The position numbers and the translations under genes are program-made. 64,000 nucleotides of DNA from Mesorhizobium huakuii (GTDB taxonomy: Bacteria > Pseudomonadota > Alphaproteobacteria > Rhizobiales > Rhizobiaceae): positions 37,506 to 101,505 of the forward strand of contig NZ_BSNY01000019.1 in the NCBI RefSeq assembly GCF_030160235.1. Reading direction: 5' to 3'. The notes beneath the pieces are model-generated. The model was not told where the DNA came from. It saw nothing but the letters and a program-made list of their open reading frames with translations, and made no database searches. Below, one piece after another: positions 25,986 through 36,100 of the stretch. Each line of letters starts with the position of its first letter. The first letter of the stretch is position 1.

Positions 25986-26231
25986 ATGCGGAAGATGATT
26001 ATTGCCATGGTTGCGGTGGCTGCTCTCAGCGGCTGCACCTCGACCGAGCAGGACGTGGTTGGCGGCGGCTTGATTGGCGCCGGTATCGGCGGTCTGGTCG
26101 GCGGCGGCAAGGGCGCGCTGATCGGTGCGGCTGTCGGTGCCGGTTCCGGCCTGCTGGTGCGCAACCTGCGCAATGGTTATTGCCAGTATCGTGATCATCG
26201 CGGCCGGATTTACACGGCGCGCTGCAACTGA
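25986..26231 (+). CDS. Glycine-zipper lipoprotein (17 kDa antigen/OmpA-like leader family)
   Basis: 81 aa. The N terminus is a lipoprotein signal (MIIAMVAVAALSGC lipobox), followed by a glycine-zipper double helix (GGGLIGAGIGGLVGGGKGAL and IGAAVGAGSGLLV) and a short C-terminal part with YCQYRDHRGRIYTARC. Such proteins sit in the outer or inner membrane; function unknown. GAGGAGTG precedes the ATG at 25986. A strong terminator follows. Confidence 0.85.
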   Translation: MRKMIIAMVAVAALSGCTSTEQDVVGGGLIGAGIGGLVGGGKGALIGAAVGAGSGLLVRNLRNGYCQYRDHRGRIYTARCN

Positions 26232-26253
26232 TTCGGCGATAATTGAAACTTCG

Positions 26254-26287
26254 ATCCGGAGGCCGGTCCGCCGGCCTCCGGATTTTG
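26254..26287 (+). terminator. Rho-independent terminator after the glycine-zipper gene
   Basis: A perfect 13-bp stem, ATCCGGAGGCCGG with CCGGCCTCCGGAT and a 4-nt loop, followed by TTTTG. It ends the rightward stress island. Confidence 0.85.
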
Positions 26288-26330
26288 CACGTAAGGGCGC
26301 GGCGTTTGCTGTCCGCCTGACTGCTCGCCG

Positions 26331-27971
26331 TCAGCCTGTCAGCGGAATTTTGATTTCCACCTTCAGACCATCGGCCTGAAAATCGCGCTTGATCGTGCCG
26401 CGCAGTTCGCGCGTGACGTTGAGGTCAATCAGCTTGGTGCCGAATCCGGTCTCGGCCGGCGCCTCGACTTTCTGCTTCCCGGCCTCCCGCCAGTGCAGCG
26501 CCAGCGTCCGCTCCCGCCCGCGCTCTTCCATCGACCATTCGACCTTGAGCGCCCAGTCGCTCCTGAGCGAATTGGCGGAATTGCCGGCTTCGCCGTATTT
26601 CAGCGCATTGGTCGCCAGCTCATGGAAGGTCAGGCCAAGCGCCTGCGTCGTGGTCTCGTCGAGCAGCACCTCCGGTCCCGACAACAACCCCTCGGGGAGA
26701 TCCTTGCCGAACACCTGGCCAAGCTCGATGCGCAGGAGGTCGGCGAGATCGGCCTTTTGCCAGCGCGAGCGCGTCAGCATGTCCTGGGAGGCTGCCATCG
26801 CCTGCAGCCTGGCAGAAAAAGACGCCGAAAACTCGTTGACGTCCGTCGCCCGCGACGCGGTCTGCCGCGCGATCGCCAGCACCCGGGTGATCGAATTCTT
26901 GATGCGATGCTTCATCTCCTGCAGCATCAGGTCCTTTTCGAGCAGGCTCTTTTCGGTCGTCTCGTGCAGGCGCGATGCCGCCTCATAGGCCCGCTCCTGA
27001 TAGCGCGCCACCAGCGCGATGGCGCCCGCCGCGAGCAGGCCGAACAGCCCCAGCATCACCGGGATGGCGCGCGACGACGGCTGCGAGAAGGCGCTGGTCG
27101 GACGGAACAGCACCGTCCACGGGCGACCGGCCACCGTGATCTTGCGGGTGACGAGCAGCCGATCGCCAAAGGCCGACGCAGGCGGCGTCTCCGACCGGAA
27201 CAAGAGATTGTCGCTGTTCGCCTCGCCGTCATAGATCTCGGTGTTGACCGGCAGCAGCGGCGCGCGGCTGAGCGCGATCTGGAACAGGTCGCGGGCCCGG
27301 AAGGCCGCATAGAGAAAGCCGGCGGTCGAGGATCGCGATGCGTTGATGACCTCGGGCGCGGTTTCGACGTTGAGCCGCACGAAGACCAGGAAACCGGGGA
27401 AGGTCTGCGTGGCACCCGTGCCCTGGCCCAGTTGCACCAGCCCGCTCGCATGCTGCTGGTCGTCGGCCATCGCCTTTTCGATCGCCGCGCGCCGCACCGG
27501 TTCGCTGAACATGTCATAACCGATGCTGGCCTGGTTGGACGGATCCAGCGGCTCGAAGAGCATGATGGGCGCGCGCCAGGGCTGCGTGGTTTCAGGATAG
27601 ATCGGATGGCTGACGCCAAAATCGTGGAGGATGTCGCGTTCGAGTGCCGCCTCATCACCCGTCTTGACCAGCCCGAGGAAACCGATACCGCGCAAGCCGG
27701 CGAAATTGCTGTCGACATCCAGCGCGTTGAAGAACGCCTTGAACTCGCTCTGCGAGATATCCCCGTTGCGAGCGTCGATCAGGGCCTGTGTGGACCGCAG
27801 CAGCGACAGATGCAGGTCGATCCGGCTCTCGATCCGGTTAAGGGCGTCGTCGGCCGCCGCTTCGAACTTGATGCGGGAGGCCTCCTGCGTCGCGAAATAG
27901 GCGAACCCCGCCATGGTCATGCTGATCAGCGCTACGGCGATGAACGCGACGATTGGAAAAAGTTTTTTCAA
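26331..27971 (-). CDS. Membrane CHASE-domain HWE/HisKA_2 histidine kinase
   Basis: 546 aa. A first membrane helix (LFPIVAFIAVALISMTMAGF), a periplasmic CHASE domain (residues about 70-250, with GFLGLVKTGDEAA and PEVINASRSSTAGFLYAAFR) and a second helix (IPVMLGLFGLLAAGAIALVA) are followed by the kinase core LMLQEMKHRIKNSITRVLAI. His355 is the phospho-acceptor, and the ATPase contains LTFHELATNALKYGEA. CHASE-HWE kinases such as PhyK of Caulobacter phosphorylate PhyR, so this is the best candidate for a periplasmic stress input. No EcfG-type promoter was found upstream. It converges with the stress island. Confidence 0.88.
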   Translation of the reverse strand: MKKLFPIVAFIAVALISMTMAGFAYFATQEASRIKFEAAADDALNRIESRIDLHLSLLRSTQALIDARNGDISQSEFKAFFNALDVDSNFAGLRGIGFLGLVKTGDEAALERDILHDFGVSHPIYPETTQPWRAPIMLFEPLDPSNQASIGYDMFSEPVRRAAIEKAMADDQQHASGLVQLGQGTGATQTFPGFLVFVRLNVETAPEVINASRSSTAGFLYAAFRARDLFQIALSRAPLLPVNTEIYDGEANSDNLLFRSETPPASAFGDRLLVTRKITVAGRPWTVLFRPTSAFSQPSSRAIPVMLGLFGLLAAGAIALVARYQERAYEAASRLHETTEKSLLEKDLMLQEMKHRIKNSITRVLAIARQTASRATDVNEFSASFSARLQAMAASQDMLTRSRWQKADLADLLRIELGQVFGKDLPEGLLSGPEVLLDETTTQALGLTFHELATNALKYGEAGNSANSLRSDWALKVEWSMEERGRERTLALHWREAGKQKVEAPAETGFGTKLIDLNVTRELRGTIKRDFQADGLKVEIKIPLTG

Positions 27972-28123
27972 CGGATGATGCGGTCCATGAGCAATGCCGG
28001 ACCTTTATGGGCAAGTCATCGGGCCAACACAATGGCAAGGCCAATCCGTAGCGATCACTGGCATATCACGTGAGCGGCAACCGGCCAATGCCGGTCAGAC
28101 CCATACCGGGCCGCCGGCAAGCC

Positions 28124-28936
<813 letters not shown>

Positions 28937-28949
28937 GATCGTTTCTCCC

Positions 28950-30281
28950 CTAAACCCGCTTGCGATAGACGGTGTCGAGCCACACGGCGATGACCAGCAC
29001 GGCGCCGACGACGATGCTCTGCAGCGGCGAGTCGATACCAAGCAGCACCATGCCCGACTGCAATGACTGCATCAGAAGCGCGCCCAGCATGGCGCCCAGC
29101 ACCGTGCCGGCGCCGCCGGCGAGCGACGTGCCGCCAATGACGGCGGCGGCGATGACCAGAAGCTCGTCCAGCGTGCCCAGCGCATTGGTCGATGCGTTGA
29201 GCCGGGCCGACGAGATCGCCGCGCTGATCGCGGCCAGCACGCCCATGATCATGAACACCTTCATGGTCACCCAGCGGGTGTTGATGCCGGCAAGTTCGGC
29301 CGCCTCCGGATTGCCGCCAATAGCGAAGACATAGCGGCCGAAACGCGTGCGCTTGGTGATGAAGGTCATGATGATGCCCACGGCCACCGCCATCAGCACC
29401 GGTATGGCAATGCCATGCGCGATGTACAGCCCGCCTTCGGGAACGGTAATGCCGTTCTGCTGGGCGTACTGACGCACGATGCCGATCGGCCATGGATAGG
29501 AATTGGCGATCCAGACGGCGCCAAGGATAGCGGCGCAGGCAACCACGCCAAGCAAGGTCTCGGCCCAAACGGGGCGCAGCGGAAAGTGGAACCGCTTGCG
29601 CTGCGACCTGCCATTGAGCAGCATGAAGGCGACCGCCACGCAGGCGACGGCACCGACGATCCAGCTGGCGGTGGCGCCGATCGAGCCACGTGGTCCGCCG
29701 CCCATCAGCTGGAAGGTCGTGTCGAGCGGCGCGACCGTGCGCCCGCTGGTGATCAGCCATGCCATGCCGCGCCAGACCAGCAGGCCGCCCAGCGTCACGA
29801 TGAAGGCCGGAACCTCCATATAGGCGATGATGAAGCCCTGGAATGCGCCGATCAGGAGACCAAGCGCCACGCCGGCCACCAGCGCGATGATCCACAGCCA
29901 GGGATCTCCAAGCTGGAACCCGACGACGCGGATGAGGAATTCGGCCTGCGCCACGCCCATGATCATGCCGATCACGCCTTCGACGGATCCGACCGAGAGG
30001 TCGATGTTGCGCATGACGATGACCAGCACCATGCCGGTCGCCATGATCGCGACCGACGAAGTCTGCACCGACAGGTTCCACAGATTGCGCGGTGTCAGGA
30101 AAAGCCCGCCCGACAGGATATGGATGCCGACCCAGATGACCAGCAGAGCGCCGACCATGCCGAGCATGCGCGTGTCGAGCTCGGTAGCCTGGAGGAACCG
30201 TCCGACGGCGCTGAGTTCGGATGCACGCGCCCTGTCCGCTGCAGTGCTGCCGACCGGTTGATTAGAGGTCGTGTCGGTCAT
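28950..30281 (-). CDS. xylH: Sugar ABC transporter permease, XylH-like
   Basis: 443 aa with about ten hydrophobic helices and the family landmarks [20 protein letters not shown], a Gly-rich EAELAGI-type loop ([16 protein letters not shown]) and a C-terminal [17 protein letters not shown]. This is the RbsC/XylH permease family. The two 443-aa chains would form the channel with the single-domain ATPase. Length and order match xylFHG-type xylose operons. Confidence 0.85.
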   Translation of the reverse strand: MTDTTSNQPVGSTAADRARASELSAVGRFLQATELDTRMLGMVGALLVIWVGIHILSGGLFLTPRNLWNLSVQTSSVAIMATGMVLVIVMRNIDLSVGSVEGVIGMIMGVAQAEFLIRVVGFQLGDPWLWIIALVAGVALGLLIGAFQGFIIAYMEVPAFIVTLGGLLVWRGMAWLITSGRTVAPLDTTFQLMGGGPRGSIGATASWIVGAVACVAVAFMLLNGRSQRKRFHFPLRPVWAETLLGVVACAAILGAVWIANSYPWPIGIVRQYAQQNGITVPEGGLYIAHGIAIPVLMAVAVGIIMTFITKRTRFGRYVFAIGGNPEAAELAGINTRWVTMKVFMIMGVLAAISAAISSARLNASTNALGTLDELLVIAAAVIGGTSLAGGAGTVLGAMLGALLMQSLQSGMVLLGIDSPLQSIVVGAVLVIAVWLDTVYRKRV

Positions 30282-30370
30282 GCTATCCTCCCACCGGTTT
30301 ACCGTCTGGCGCGGGTACCGAACATGGATGCTATTTGCTTTCCGCGGTCATTTGAAGCGGGAAGCCCCTT

Positions 30371-30400
30371 GAGAAACGCCGCGGCTTTTGGGCCGCGGCG
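30371..30400 (-). terminator. Possible attenuating hairpin between xylF and xylH
   Basis: A perfect 9-bp stem, CGCCGCGGC and GCCGCGGCG with a 6-nt loop, lies just downstream of the xylF stop on the minus strand and is followed by TTTCTC. It may reduce read-through into the permease gene or protect the xylF mRNA end. Confidence 0.5.
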
Positions 30401-30424
30401 TCGATATCGAACGGTATGCGCCGT

Positions 30425-31465
30425 TTACTTGCAGGCGGCGACGCTGCCGGCGGCGACGCCCGCGCAGACTTCGTCCTTCTTGATCCAGCCAGCGTCGATG
30501 ACGACGTTGAGATTGTCCTTGGTGATGGCGACCGGGGTCAGGAACAGCGACTTGACGGTGTTGCCGCCAGGCGTCGTGAAGTCCTTCACACCGGCGATGT
30601 CGGTCATCTTCTTGCCGTCGGCCAGTTGCGAGGCGATCTCGGCGGCGTTCTTGCCGAGTTCGCGCGCGTCCTTCCACACCGACACGGTCTGGGTGCCGAG
30701 CGCGATGCGGTTCAGCGCGGCATGGTCGCCGTCCTGACCCGAGACCGGCACGGTGCCGGCAAGGCCCTGCGCCGTCAGCGCCGCGACGACGCCGCCGGCG
30801 GTGCCGTCATTGGCCGCCACGACCGCGTCGACCTTGTTGTCGTTGGCGGTCAGGAACTGCTCCATGTTCTTCTGGGCGTTGGCGGGCAGCCAGCCGTCCG
30901 TATAGGCCTCGCCGACATTTTTGATCTTGCCGCTGTCGATGGCAGCCTTGAGCACTTCCATCGAGCCCGCGAACAGGAAATCGGCATTCGGATCGGCGCC
31001 CGAGCCCTTGATGAAGACATAGTTGCCTTCCGGCTTGGCCTTGAACACCGCGCTGGCCTGCAAGCGACCGACTTCCTTGTTGTCGAAGGTCAGGTAGAAG
31101 ACGTCCTTGTTCTCGATCAGGCGGTCATAGCCGACGACCGGAATGCCTTCGTCCAGCGCCTTCTGCACGGCCGGGCCGATGGCCGAGGCATCCTGCGCCA
31201 GGATGATCAGCGAATTGGCGCCCTGCGAGATCAGGCTCTCGACATCGGTAAGCTGCTTGCCGGGATTGGACTGCGCGTCGGCGGAAATGTACTTGTCGCC
31301 GGCGGCCTCGATGGCCTTCTTCATGGCGGCCTCGTCGGTCTTCCAGCGCTCTTCCTGGAAGTTGGACCACGAAACGCCGATGACCTTGTCCTTCGCCTGC
31401 GCGACCGACGCAAGCGTCAGCGACATGGCGACCCCCGCCAGGATGGCGGCTGTGAATCTCTTCAT
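30425..31465 (-). CDS. xylF: D-xylose-type periplasmic binding protein, XylF-like
   Basis: 346 aa with a signal peptide ([20 protein letters not shown], cut after AQA). The mature sequence follows XylF closely, with [76 protein letters not shown] and [14 protein letters not shown] strong GGAGG lies 7 nt before the ATG. First gene of xylFHG; a divergent ROK regulator with putative operators suggests pentose-dependent control. Other pentoses cannot be excluded as ligand. Confidence 0.88.
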   Translation of the reverse strand: MKRFTAAILAGVAMSLTLASVAQAKDKVIGVSWSNFQEERWKTDEAAMKKAIEAAGDKYISADAQSNPGKQLTDVESLISQGANSLIILAQDASAIGPAVQKALDEGIPVVGYDRLIENKDVFYLTFDNKEVGRLQASAVFKAKPEGNYVFIKGSGADPNADFLFAGSMEVLKAAIDSGKIKNVGEAYTDGWLPANAQKNMEQFLTANDNKVDAVVAANDGTAGGVVAALTAQGLAGTVPVSGQDGDHAALNRIALGTQTVSVWKDARELGKNAAEIASQLADGKKMTDIAGVKDFTTPGGNTVKSLFLTPVAITKDNLNVVIDAGWIKKDEVCAGVAAGSVAACK

Positions 31466-31530
31466 GATATTCCTCCCTGCGCCGCGTATGGCGCGACCAA
31501 ACTGGCCCTAAGGCCGGCACAGAGGCTCTA

Positions 31531-31551
31531 TTTTTTCGAGCCCCGAAAAAA
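31531..31551. promoter_or_regulatory. Putative ROK repressor operator, site 1
   Basis: The sequence TTTTTTCG-N5-CGAAAAAA is a perfect 8-bp inverted repeat, 65 bp upstream of xylF. A related site with the same left arm and spacer AGCCT lies 84 bp to the right. Confidence 0.6.
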
Positions 31552-31614
31552 CACTGGTCCAACACCGGAACGCTGTCAACAACGATTCTGATGGATTTTG
31601 ATGTCCCTCTGAAT

Positions 31615-31635
31615 TTTTTTCGAGCCTCGGAATAA
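31615..31635. promoter_or_regulatory. Putative ROK repressor operator, site 2
   Basis: TTTTTTCG-AGCCT-CGGAATAA repeats the left arm of site 1 exactly and its right arm imperfectly. The centres of the two sites are 84 bp apart, eight helical turns, which would favour looping by a dimer of dimers. Confidence 0.55.
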
Positions 31636-31740
31636 ATAAATGACAGGACGGGCCGCTTCTGCCAATATTTGACCCGTGTCGCGGGCAGCGTTCGAGGGAG
31701 GACCGGAAGAACCGCGGCGACCGGGAGGATGTGAAGAAAC

Positions 31741-32991
31741 ATGTCGGTCGGAATCCGCCACGACGATCTGCGCCGGCGCAACCGCGCCATGGTGATCACG
31801 GCCGTGCGCCGGGCTGGCCGGCCCTCGCGCACCGAGATCGCCGCGACCACCGGCCTCAGCCATTCGACCATATCGGCGATTTCCTCCGACCTGATCGGCG
31901 AAGGTATTCTGGCCGAGGGCAAGCCGAGCGAGGCCGGCGCGCTGAAACGCGGCAGGCCGCAGGTCGGCCTCGGCCTCAATCCGGAGGCCGCGGCTGTAAT
32001 GACCGTGGTGCTGTCGCTGAATTTCCTCTCCGTCGCGGTCATCGACTATGCCGGCCAGGTGATATCGGAAGAACAGCGCCGGCTGGATACGCTGACCATG
32101 TCGCGCGAGGCGCTGATCGGCGAGTGCGTGGCCATCGTGCGGCGGCGCCTCGAGGATCCCGATATCGACGTGCGCAGCGTCGCCCGCATCGCGCTGGCGA
32201 TCCAGGGCATCACCGACACCGAGGCACGGGCGATGCTGTGGTCGCCGATCACGCCGCAGACCAACATCGCCTTCGCCGACATACTCGAAGCCCAGTTCGG
32301 CATCCCCGCCACCATGGAAAACGACTGCAACATGATGGCGGTGGCGCTGCGCTGGCGCGATCCCGAGCGCTACCGCGACGACTTCATAGCCATACTGCTT
32401 TCGCACGGCATCGGCATGGGGCTGGTGCTGAAGGGCGAGCTGTTCACCGGCACCCATTCCTCGGGCGGCGAGTTCGGCCACATGATCCATCGACCGGGCG
32501 GCGCGCTCTGCCGTTGCGGGCGGCGCGGCTGCGTCGAGGCCTATGCCGGCAACTACGCCATCTGGCGCAACGCCAAGCAGCTCGGCGAGGACACCGAGCC
32601 GGTGGCCGATGTCAGCGACGCGCAGATGCGGGCGCTGGCCGCCACGGCACGCGAACGGGACGGGCCCGAGCGCGAAGCCTACCGCAAGGCCGGCGAGGCA
32701 CTGGGCTACGGCCTCGGCAGCCTGTTCGCGCTAATCGATCCCGCGCCCGTCGCCATGGTCGGCGTCAGTGCCGCCGCCTTCGACCTGATCGAGCCGGCAT
32801 TGCGCGAGGCCATCGCCCAGACCGCCGGCGGCCAGCACTCGAAATCGATTTCCTTCGACACAGAACCGAACGAACTGCCGCTGATCCGCGAAGGCTGCGC
32901 CATGCGCGCGCTGACCTTCGTCGACCAGGAGATTTTCGCGCCGGGCGTGCAAACGAAAGCAGGCCTTGCCGCGAAGAAAAACGTCGCCTGA
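31741..32991 (+). CDS. ROK-family transcriptional repressor (XylR-type)
   Basis: 416 aa. The N-terminal winged helix is SRTEIAATTGLSHSTISAIS, followed by an actin-like ATPase fold. It has the ROK motif GGEFGHMIHRPGG and the zinc-binding CRCGRRGCVEAY. Length and layout match the XylR/NagC branch rather than a sugar kinase. GGGAGG lies about 14 nt before the ATG. It is divergent from xylFHG and separated by two putative operators, so it probably represses the transporter until the sugar is present. Confidence 0.88.
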   Translation: MSVGIRHDDLRRRNRAMVITAVRRAGRPSRTEIAATTGLSHSTISAISSDLIGEGILAEGKPSEAGALKRGRPQVGLGLNPEAAAVMTVVLSLNFLSVAVIDYAGQVISEEQRRLDTLTMSREALIGECVAIVRRRLEDPDIDVRSVARIALAIQGITDTEARAMLWSPITPQTNIAFADILEAQFGIPATMENDCNMMAVALRWRDPERYRDDFIAILLSHGIGMGLVLKGELFTGTHSSGGEFGHMIHRPGGALCRCGRRGCVEAYAGNYAIWRNAKQLGEDTEPVADVSDAQMRALAATARERDGPEREAYRKAGEALGYGLGSLFALIDPAPVAMVGVSAAAFDLIEPALREAIAQTAGGQHSKSISFDTEPNELPLIREGCAMRALTFVDQEIFAPGVQTKAGLAAKKNVA

Positions 32992-33003
32992 ATCAGGTCG
33001 CGC

Positions 33004-33693
33004 TCAATCCTCGCGGATCGCGTAGCCCGCCCCACGAATGGTGCGGATGACGTCCGGCATGCGGCCATTGTTGACCGCCTTGCGCAGGCGGCCGACATGC
33101 ACGTCCACGGTGCGCTCGTCGATGTAGATCGTCTCGCCCCAGACATTGTCGAGCAGCTGGCTGCGCGAGAACACGCGGCCGGGATGCCGCATCATGAATT
33201 CGAGCAGGCGGAATTCGGTCGGCCCAAGCCGGATCTCGCTCTTCTTGCGATAGACCCGGTGCGATTCACGGTCGAGCACGATATCGCCGACCTTGAGCAC
33301 GCTGGACAGCACTTCCGGCTTGGCGCGGCGCAGCAGCGCCTTGACGCGAGCCATGAATTCCGGCGTCGAGAACGGCTTGACCAGATAGTCGTCGGCGCCG
33401 GTGGACAGCCCACGTACACGGTCGCTTTCCTCGCCCCGCGCGGTCAGCATGATGATCGGCAGCCGCTCGGTCTCGGGCCGCATTCGCAGGCGCCGGCAGA
33501 GTTCGATGCCGGACACCGCCGGCACCATCCAGTCGAGCACCAGGAGATCGGGAACGTTCTCCTGCAGGCGGATTTCGGCTTCGTCGCCGCGTGTCACCAC
33601 CTCGACCTGGTAACCCTCCGATTCCAGATTGTAGCGGAGGAGCACGCCGAGCGGCTCCTCGTCCTCCACCACCATGATGCGTGGTGCGATCAT
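33004..33693 (-). CDS. phoB: Phosphate regulon response regulator PhoB
   Basis: 229 aa. Receiver domain with VVEDEEPL, phospho-acceptor Asp54 in LLVLDWMVPAVSG and Lys in DYLVKPFSTPEF, followed by an OmpR-type winged helix (LGPTEFRLLEFMMRHPGRVF, VDVHVGRLRKA). Under phosphate limitation it binds Pho boxes such as the one before pstS. Last gene of the pst operon, 19 bp after phoU. Converges with the ROK gene. Confidence 0.95.
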   Translation of the reverse strand: MIAPRIMVVEDEEPLGVLLRYNLESEGYQVEVVTRGDEAEIRLQENVPDLLVLDWMVPAVSGIELCRRLRMRPETERLPIIMLTARGEESDRVRGLSTGADDYLVKPFSTPEFMARVKALLRRAKPEVLSSVLKVGDIVLDRESHRVYRKKSEIRLGPTEFRLLEFMMRHPGRVFSRSQLLDNVWGETIYIDERTVDVHVGRLRKAVNNGRMPDVIRTIRGAGYAIRED

Positions 33694-33712
33694 CGATTGG
33701 TTACCCCTGCGC

Positions 33713-34420
33713 TCAGGCCGCCGGCGCCGACATCGCCGTCTCGTCCTGCTTTGGACGGTTGGCGGGCAGTTGCGTGCCGGTCAGGACATAGTACGCATTC
33801 TCGGCGATGTTGGTCACATGGTCGCCGATGCGTTCGAGATTCTTGGCGCAGAACAGCAGATGCGTGCAAGCCGTGATGTTGCGCGGATCTTCCATCATAT
33901 AGGTCAGCAGTTCGCGGAAGACGGAGGTGTATTTGACGTCGATGCGCTCGTCGTCGGCGCGCAGCTTCGCCAGTGCCGCGGCATCGCGCGCCGCATACTC
34001 CTCGATCACGCCCTGGACCTGGATCAGCACCAGCTGCGCCATGGCGTCGATGGAATGCGACAGGTCGCGCGGCGTGGCGCTGAGGCCGACAGTGCCGACG
34101 CGCTTGGCGATGTTCTTGGCAAGGTCGCCGATGCGTTCGAGATCGCCGGCCATGCGGATCGAGCCGACGACATGACGCAGGTCGTCGGCCATCGGCTGGC
34201 GCTTGGCGATCAGCGTGATGGCGCGGTCGTCGAGTTCGCGCTGGCGCGCGTCCATGATGGCGTCGTCGGAGACGACGCGCTGGGCAAGCGCGTTGTCGGA
34301 GTTCAGCAACGCCTTGGTGGCGCCGCCGACCATCGAGCCGGCAAGGTCGCCCATGTCGCTGATCAGCCTGCTGATCTGTCCGAGATCCTCGTCGAAGGCT
34401 GCGACTGTGTGTTCGGCCAT
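33713..34420 (-). CDS. phoU: Phosphate signalling protein PhoU
   Basis: 235 aa, all helical, with two PhoU repeats: MGDLAGSMVGGATKALLNSD with RDLERIGDLAKNIAKR-like metal motif (LERIGDLAKNIAK) and a second LERIGDHVTNIAENAYY. PhoU connects the Pst transporter to the PhoR/PhoB system, preventing activation when phosphate is plentiful. Located in the usual place between pstB and phoB. Confidence 0.95.
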   Translation of the reverse strand: MAEHTVAAFDEDLGQISRLISDMGDLAGSMVGGATKALLNSDNALAQRVVSDDAIMDARQRELDDRAITLIAKRQPMADDLRHVVGSIRMAGDLERIGDLAKNIAKRVGTVGLSATPRDLSHSIDAMAQLVLIQVQGVIEEYAARDAAALAKLRADDERIDVKYTSVFRELLTYMMEDPRNITACTHLLFCAKNLERIGDHVTNIAENAYYVLTGTQLPANRPKQDETAMSAPAA

Positions 34421-34445
34421 GATCCTGGTCCTCGTATGCGTGCGA

Positions 34446-35249
34446 TCAGCCGAAGCGGCCGGTGATGTAGTCTTGCGTGCGCTTCTCGCGAGGCGACGTG
34501 AAGATTTTCTCGGTGCGGTCGAATTCGACCAGTTCGCCCAGATACATGAAGGCCGTCTGCTTCGAGACGCGCGCGGCCTGCTGCATGTTGTGGGTGACGA
34601 TGACGATCGTGTAGTCGGCCTGCAGCTCGTCGATCAGTTCCTCGATCTTGGCGGTCGACAGCGGATCGAGCGCCGAGGCCGGCTCGTCGAGCAGGATGAC
34701 CTCCGGCTTCACCGCCACGGTGCGGGCAATGCAAAGCCGCTGCTGCTGGCCGCCCGACAGGCTGAGGCCGCTGGCGTTGAGCTTGTCCTTGACCTCTGTC
34801 CACAGTGCGGCGCGCTTCAGTGCCTGCTCGACACGGCCGTCCATCTCGGCCTTGCTGATCTTCTCGTAGAGCCTGACGCCGAAAGCGATGTTCTCGTAGA
34901 TCGACATCGGGAACGGTGTCGGCTTCTGGAACACCATGCCGATCTTGGTGCGCAGCAGGTTGAGGTCCTGCGAACGGTCGAGGATGTTCTGGCCGTCGAG
35001 CAGCACCTGGCCCTCGGCGGTCTGCTTGGGATAGAGCTCGTAGATGCGGTTGAAGACGCGCAGCAGCGTCGACTTTCCGCAACCCGACGGACCGATGAAG
35101 GCGGTGACGCTGCGCTCGGGCAGCGACAGCGTGATATCCTTCAGCGCCTTCGACTGGCCGTAGTAGAAGTTGAGGTTCTTGACCTCGATCTTGGCCTTGG
35201 TCACCGCCTCGGCGGCGATCGTCATGTCTGGAGACAACATCTGGCTCAT
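34446..35249 (-). CDS. pstB: Phosphate ABC transporter ATP-binding protein PstB
   Basis: 267 aa from the ATG at 35249, where the PstB N terminus begins ([20 protein letters not shown]); the frame is open 99 nt further up, across the pstA stop. Walker [20 protein letters not shown], signature [17 protein letters not shown] and Walker [14 protein letters not shown] are intact. The start overlaps the pstA end by 4 nt. Confidence 0.95.
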   Translation of the reverse strand: MSQMLSPDMTIAAEAVTKAKIEVKNLNFYYGQSKALKDITLSLPERSVTAFIGPSGCGKSTLLRVFNRIYELYPKQTAEGQVLLDGQNILDRSQDLNLLRTKIGMVFQKPTPFPMSIYENIAFGVRLYEKISKAEMDGRVEQALKRAALWTEVKDKLNASGLSLSGGQQQRLCIARTVAVKPEVILLDEPASALDPLSTAKIEELIDELQADYTIVIVTHNMQQAARVSKQTAFMYLGELVEFDRTEKIFTSPREKRTQDYITGRFG

Positions 35250-36097
35250 TTGTCCTCTCTGCGTCCGGTCAGGCTGCGCGCGAAGATGCTGAGCGCGAGA
35301 ACCGTCAATGTGATTATGAGTGCGCCGGTCCAGGCCAGTTGCTGCCATTCCTCATAGGGGCTGAGAGCAAACTGGAAGATGGTGACAGGCAGGCTGGCCA
35401 TCGGCGCGTTGAGATTGCTCGACCAGAACTGGTTGTTCAGCGCCGTGAAAAGAAGCGGTGCGGTCTCGCCGGAAATACGGGCGATGGCCAGCAATATGCC
35501 GGTGACTATGCCCGAAAGCGCGGCGCGATAAGCCACCGAGCGGATGACCACCCAGCGCGGCGCGCCGATCGCGGTGCCGGCTTCGCGCAAGGCGTTCGGC
35601 ACCAGGTTGAGCATGTCCTCGGTGGTGCGCACCACGACGGGGATGACCAGGATGGCAAGTGCCACGGCACCGGCGATCGCCGAGAAATGCCCCATCGGCC
35701 GCACCATCAGCTCATAGACGAACAGGCCGATGATGATCGACGGCGCCGACAGCAGGATGTCGTTGATGAAGCGCACCACCGTGGTGAGCTTCGAGAAGCG
35801 GCCATATTCGGCCATGTAGGTGCCGGCCAGCACGCCGATCGGCGTGCCGACGATGATGCCGATGATGGTCATCACGATGCTGCCGTAGATGGCGTTGAGC
35901 AGGCCACCGGCATCGCCGGGCGGCGGCGTCATTTCCGTGAAGACCGAGAGCGAGACGCCGGCCAGGCCCTTGTAGAGCAAGGCGCCAAGGATCAGCGCCA
36001 GCCAGGCAAGGCCGATGCCGGCGGCGATGACGCACAGCGTCATCATCACGCCATTCTTGCGCTTGCGGCTCTGGTGAAGCGATGCGGCTGTCGACAT
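35246..36097 (-). CDS. pstA: Phosphate ABC transporter permease PstA
   Basis: 283 aa with six predicted helices, starting with [20 protein letters not shown]. The conserved EAA-type loop is [20 protein letters not shown], and [20 protein letters not shown] follows. It starts 3 nt after the pstC stop. Confidence 0.95.
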   Translation of the reverse strand: MSTAASLHQSRKRKNGVMMTLCVIAAGIGLAWLALILGALLYKGLAGVSLSVFTEMTPPPGDAGGLLNAIYGSIVMTIIGIIVGTPIGVLAGTYMAEYGRFSKLTTVVRFINDILLSAPSIIIGLFVYELMVRPMGHFSAIAGAVALAILVIPVVVRTTEDMLNLVPNALREAGTAIGAPRWVVIRSVAYRAALSGIVTGILLAIARISGETAPLLFTALNNQFWSSNLNAPMASLPVTIFQFALSPYEEWQQLAWTGALIITLTVLALSIFARSLTGRREDK

Positions 36098-36100
36098 CGG

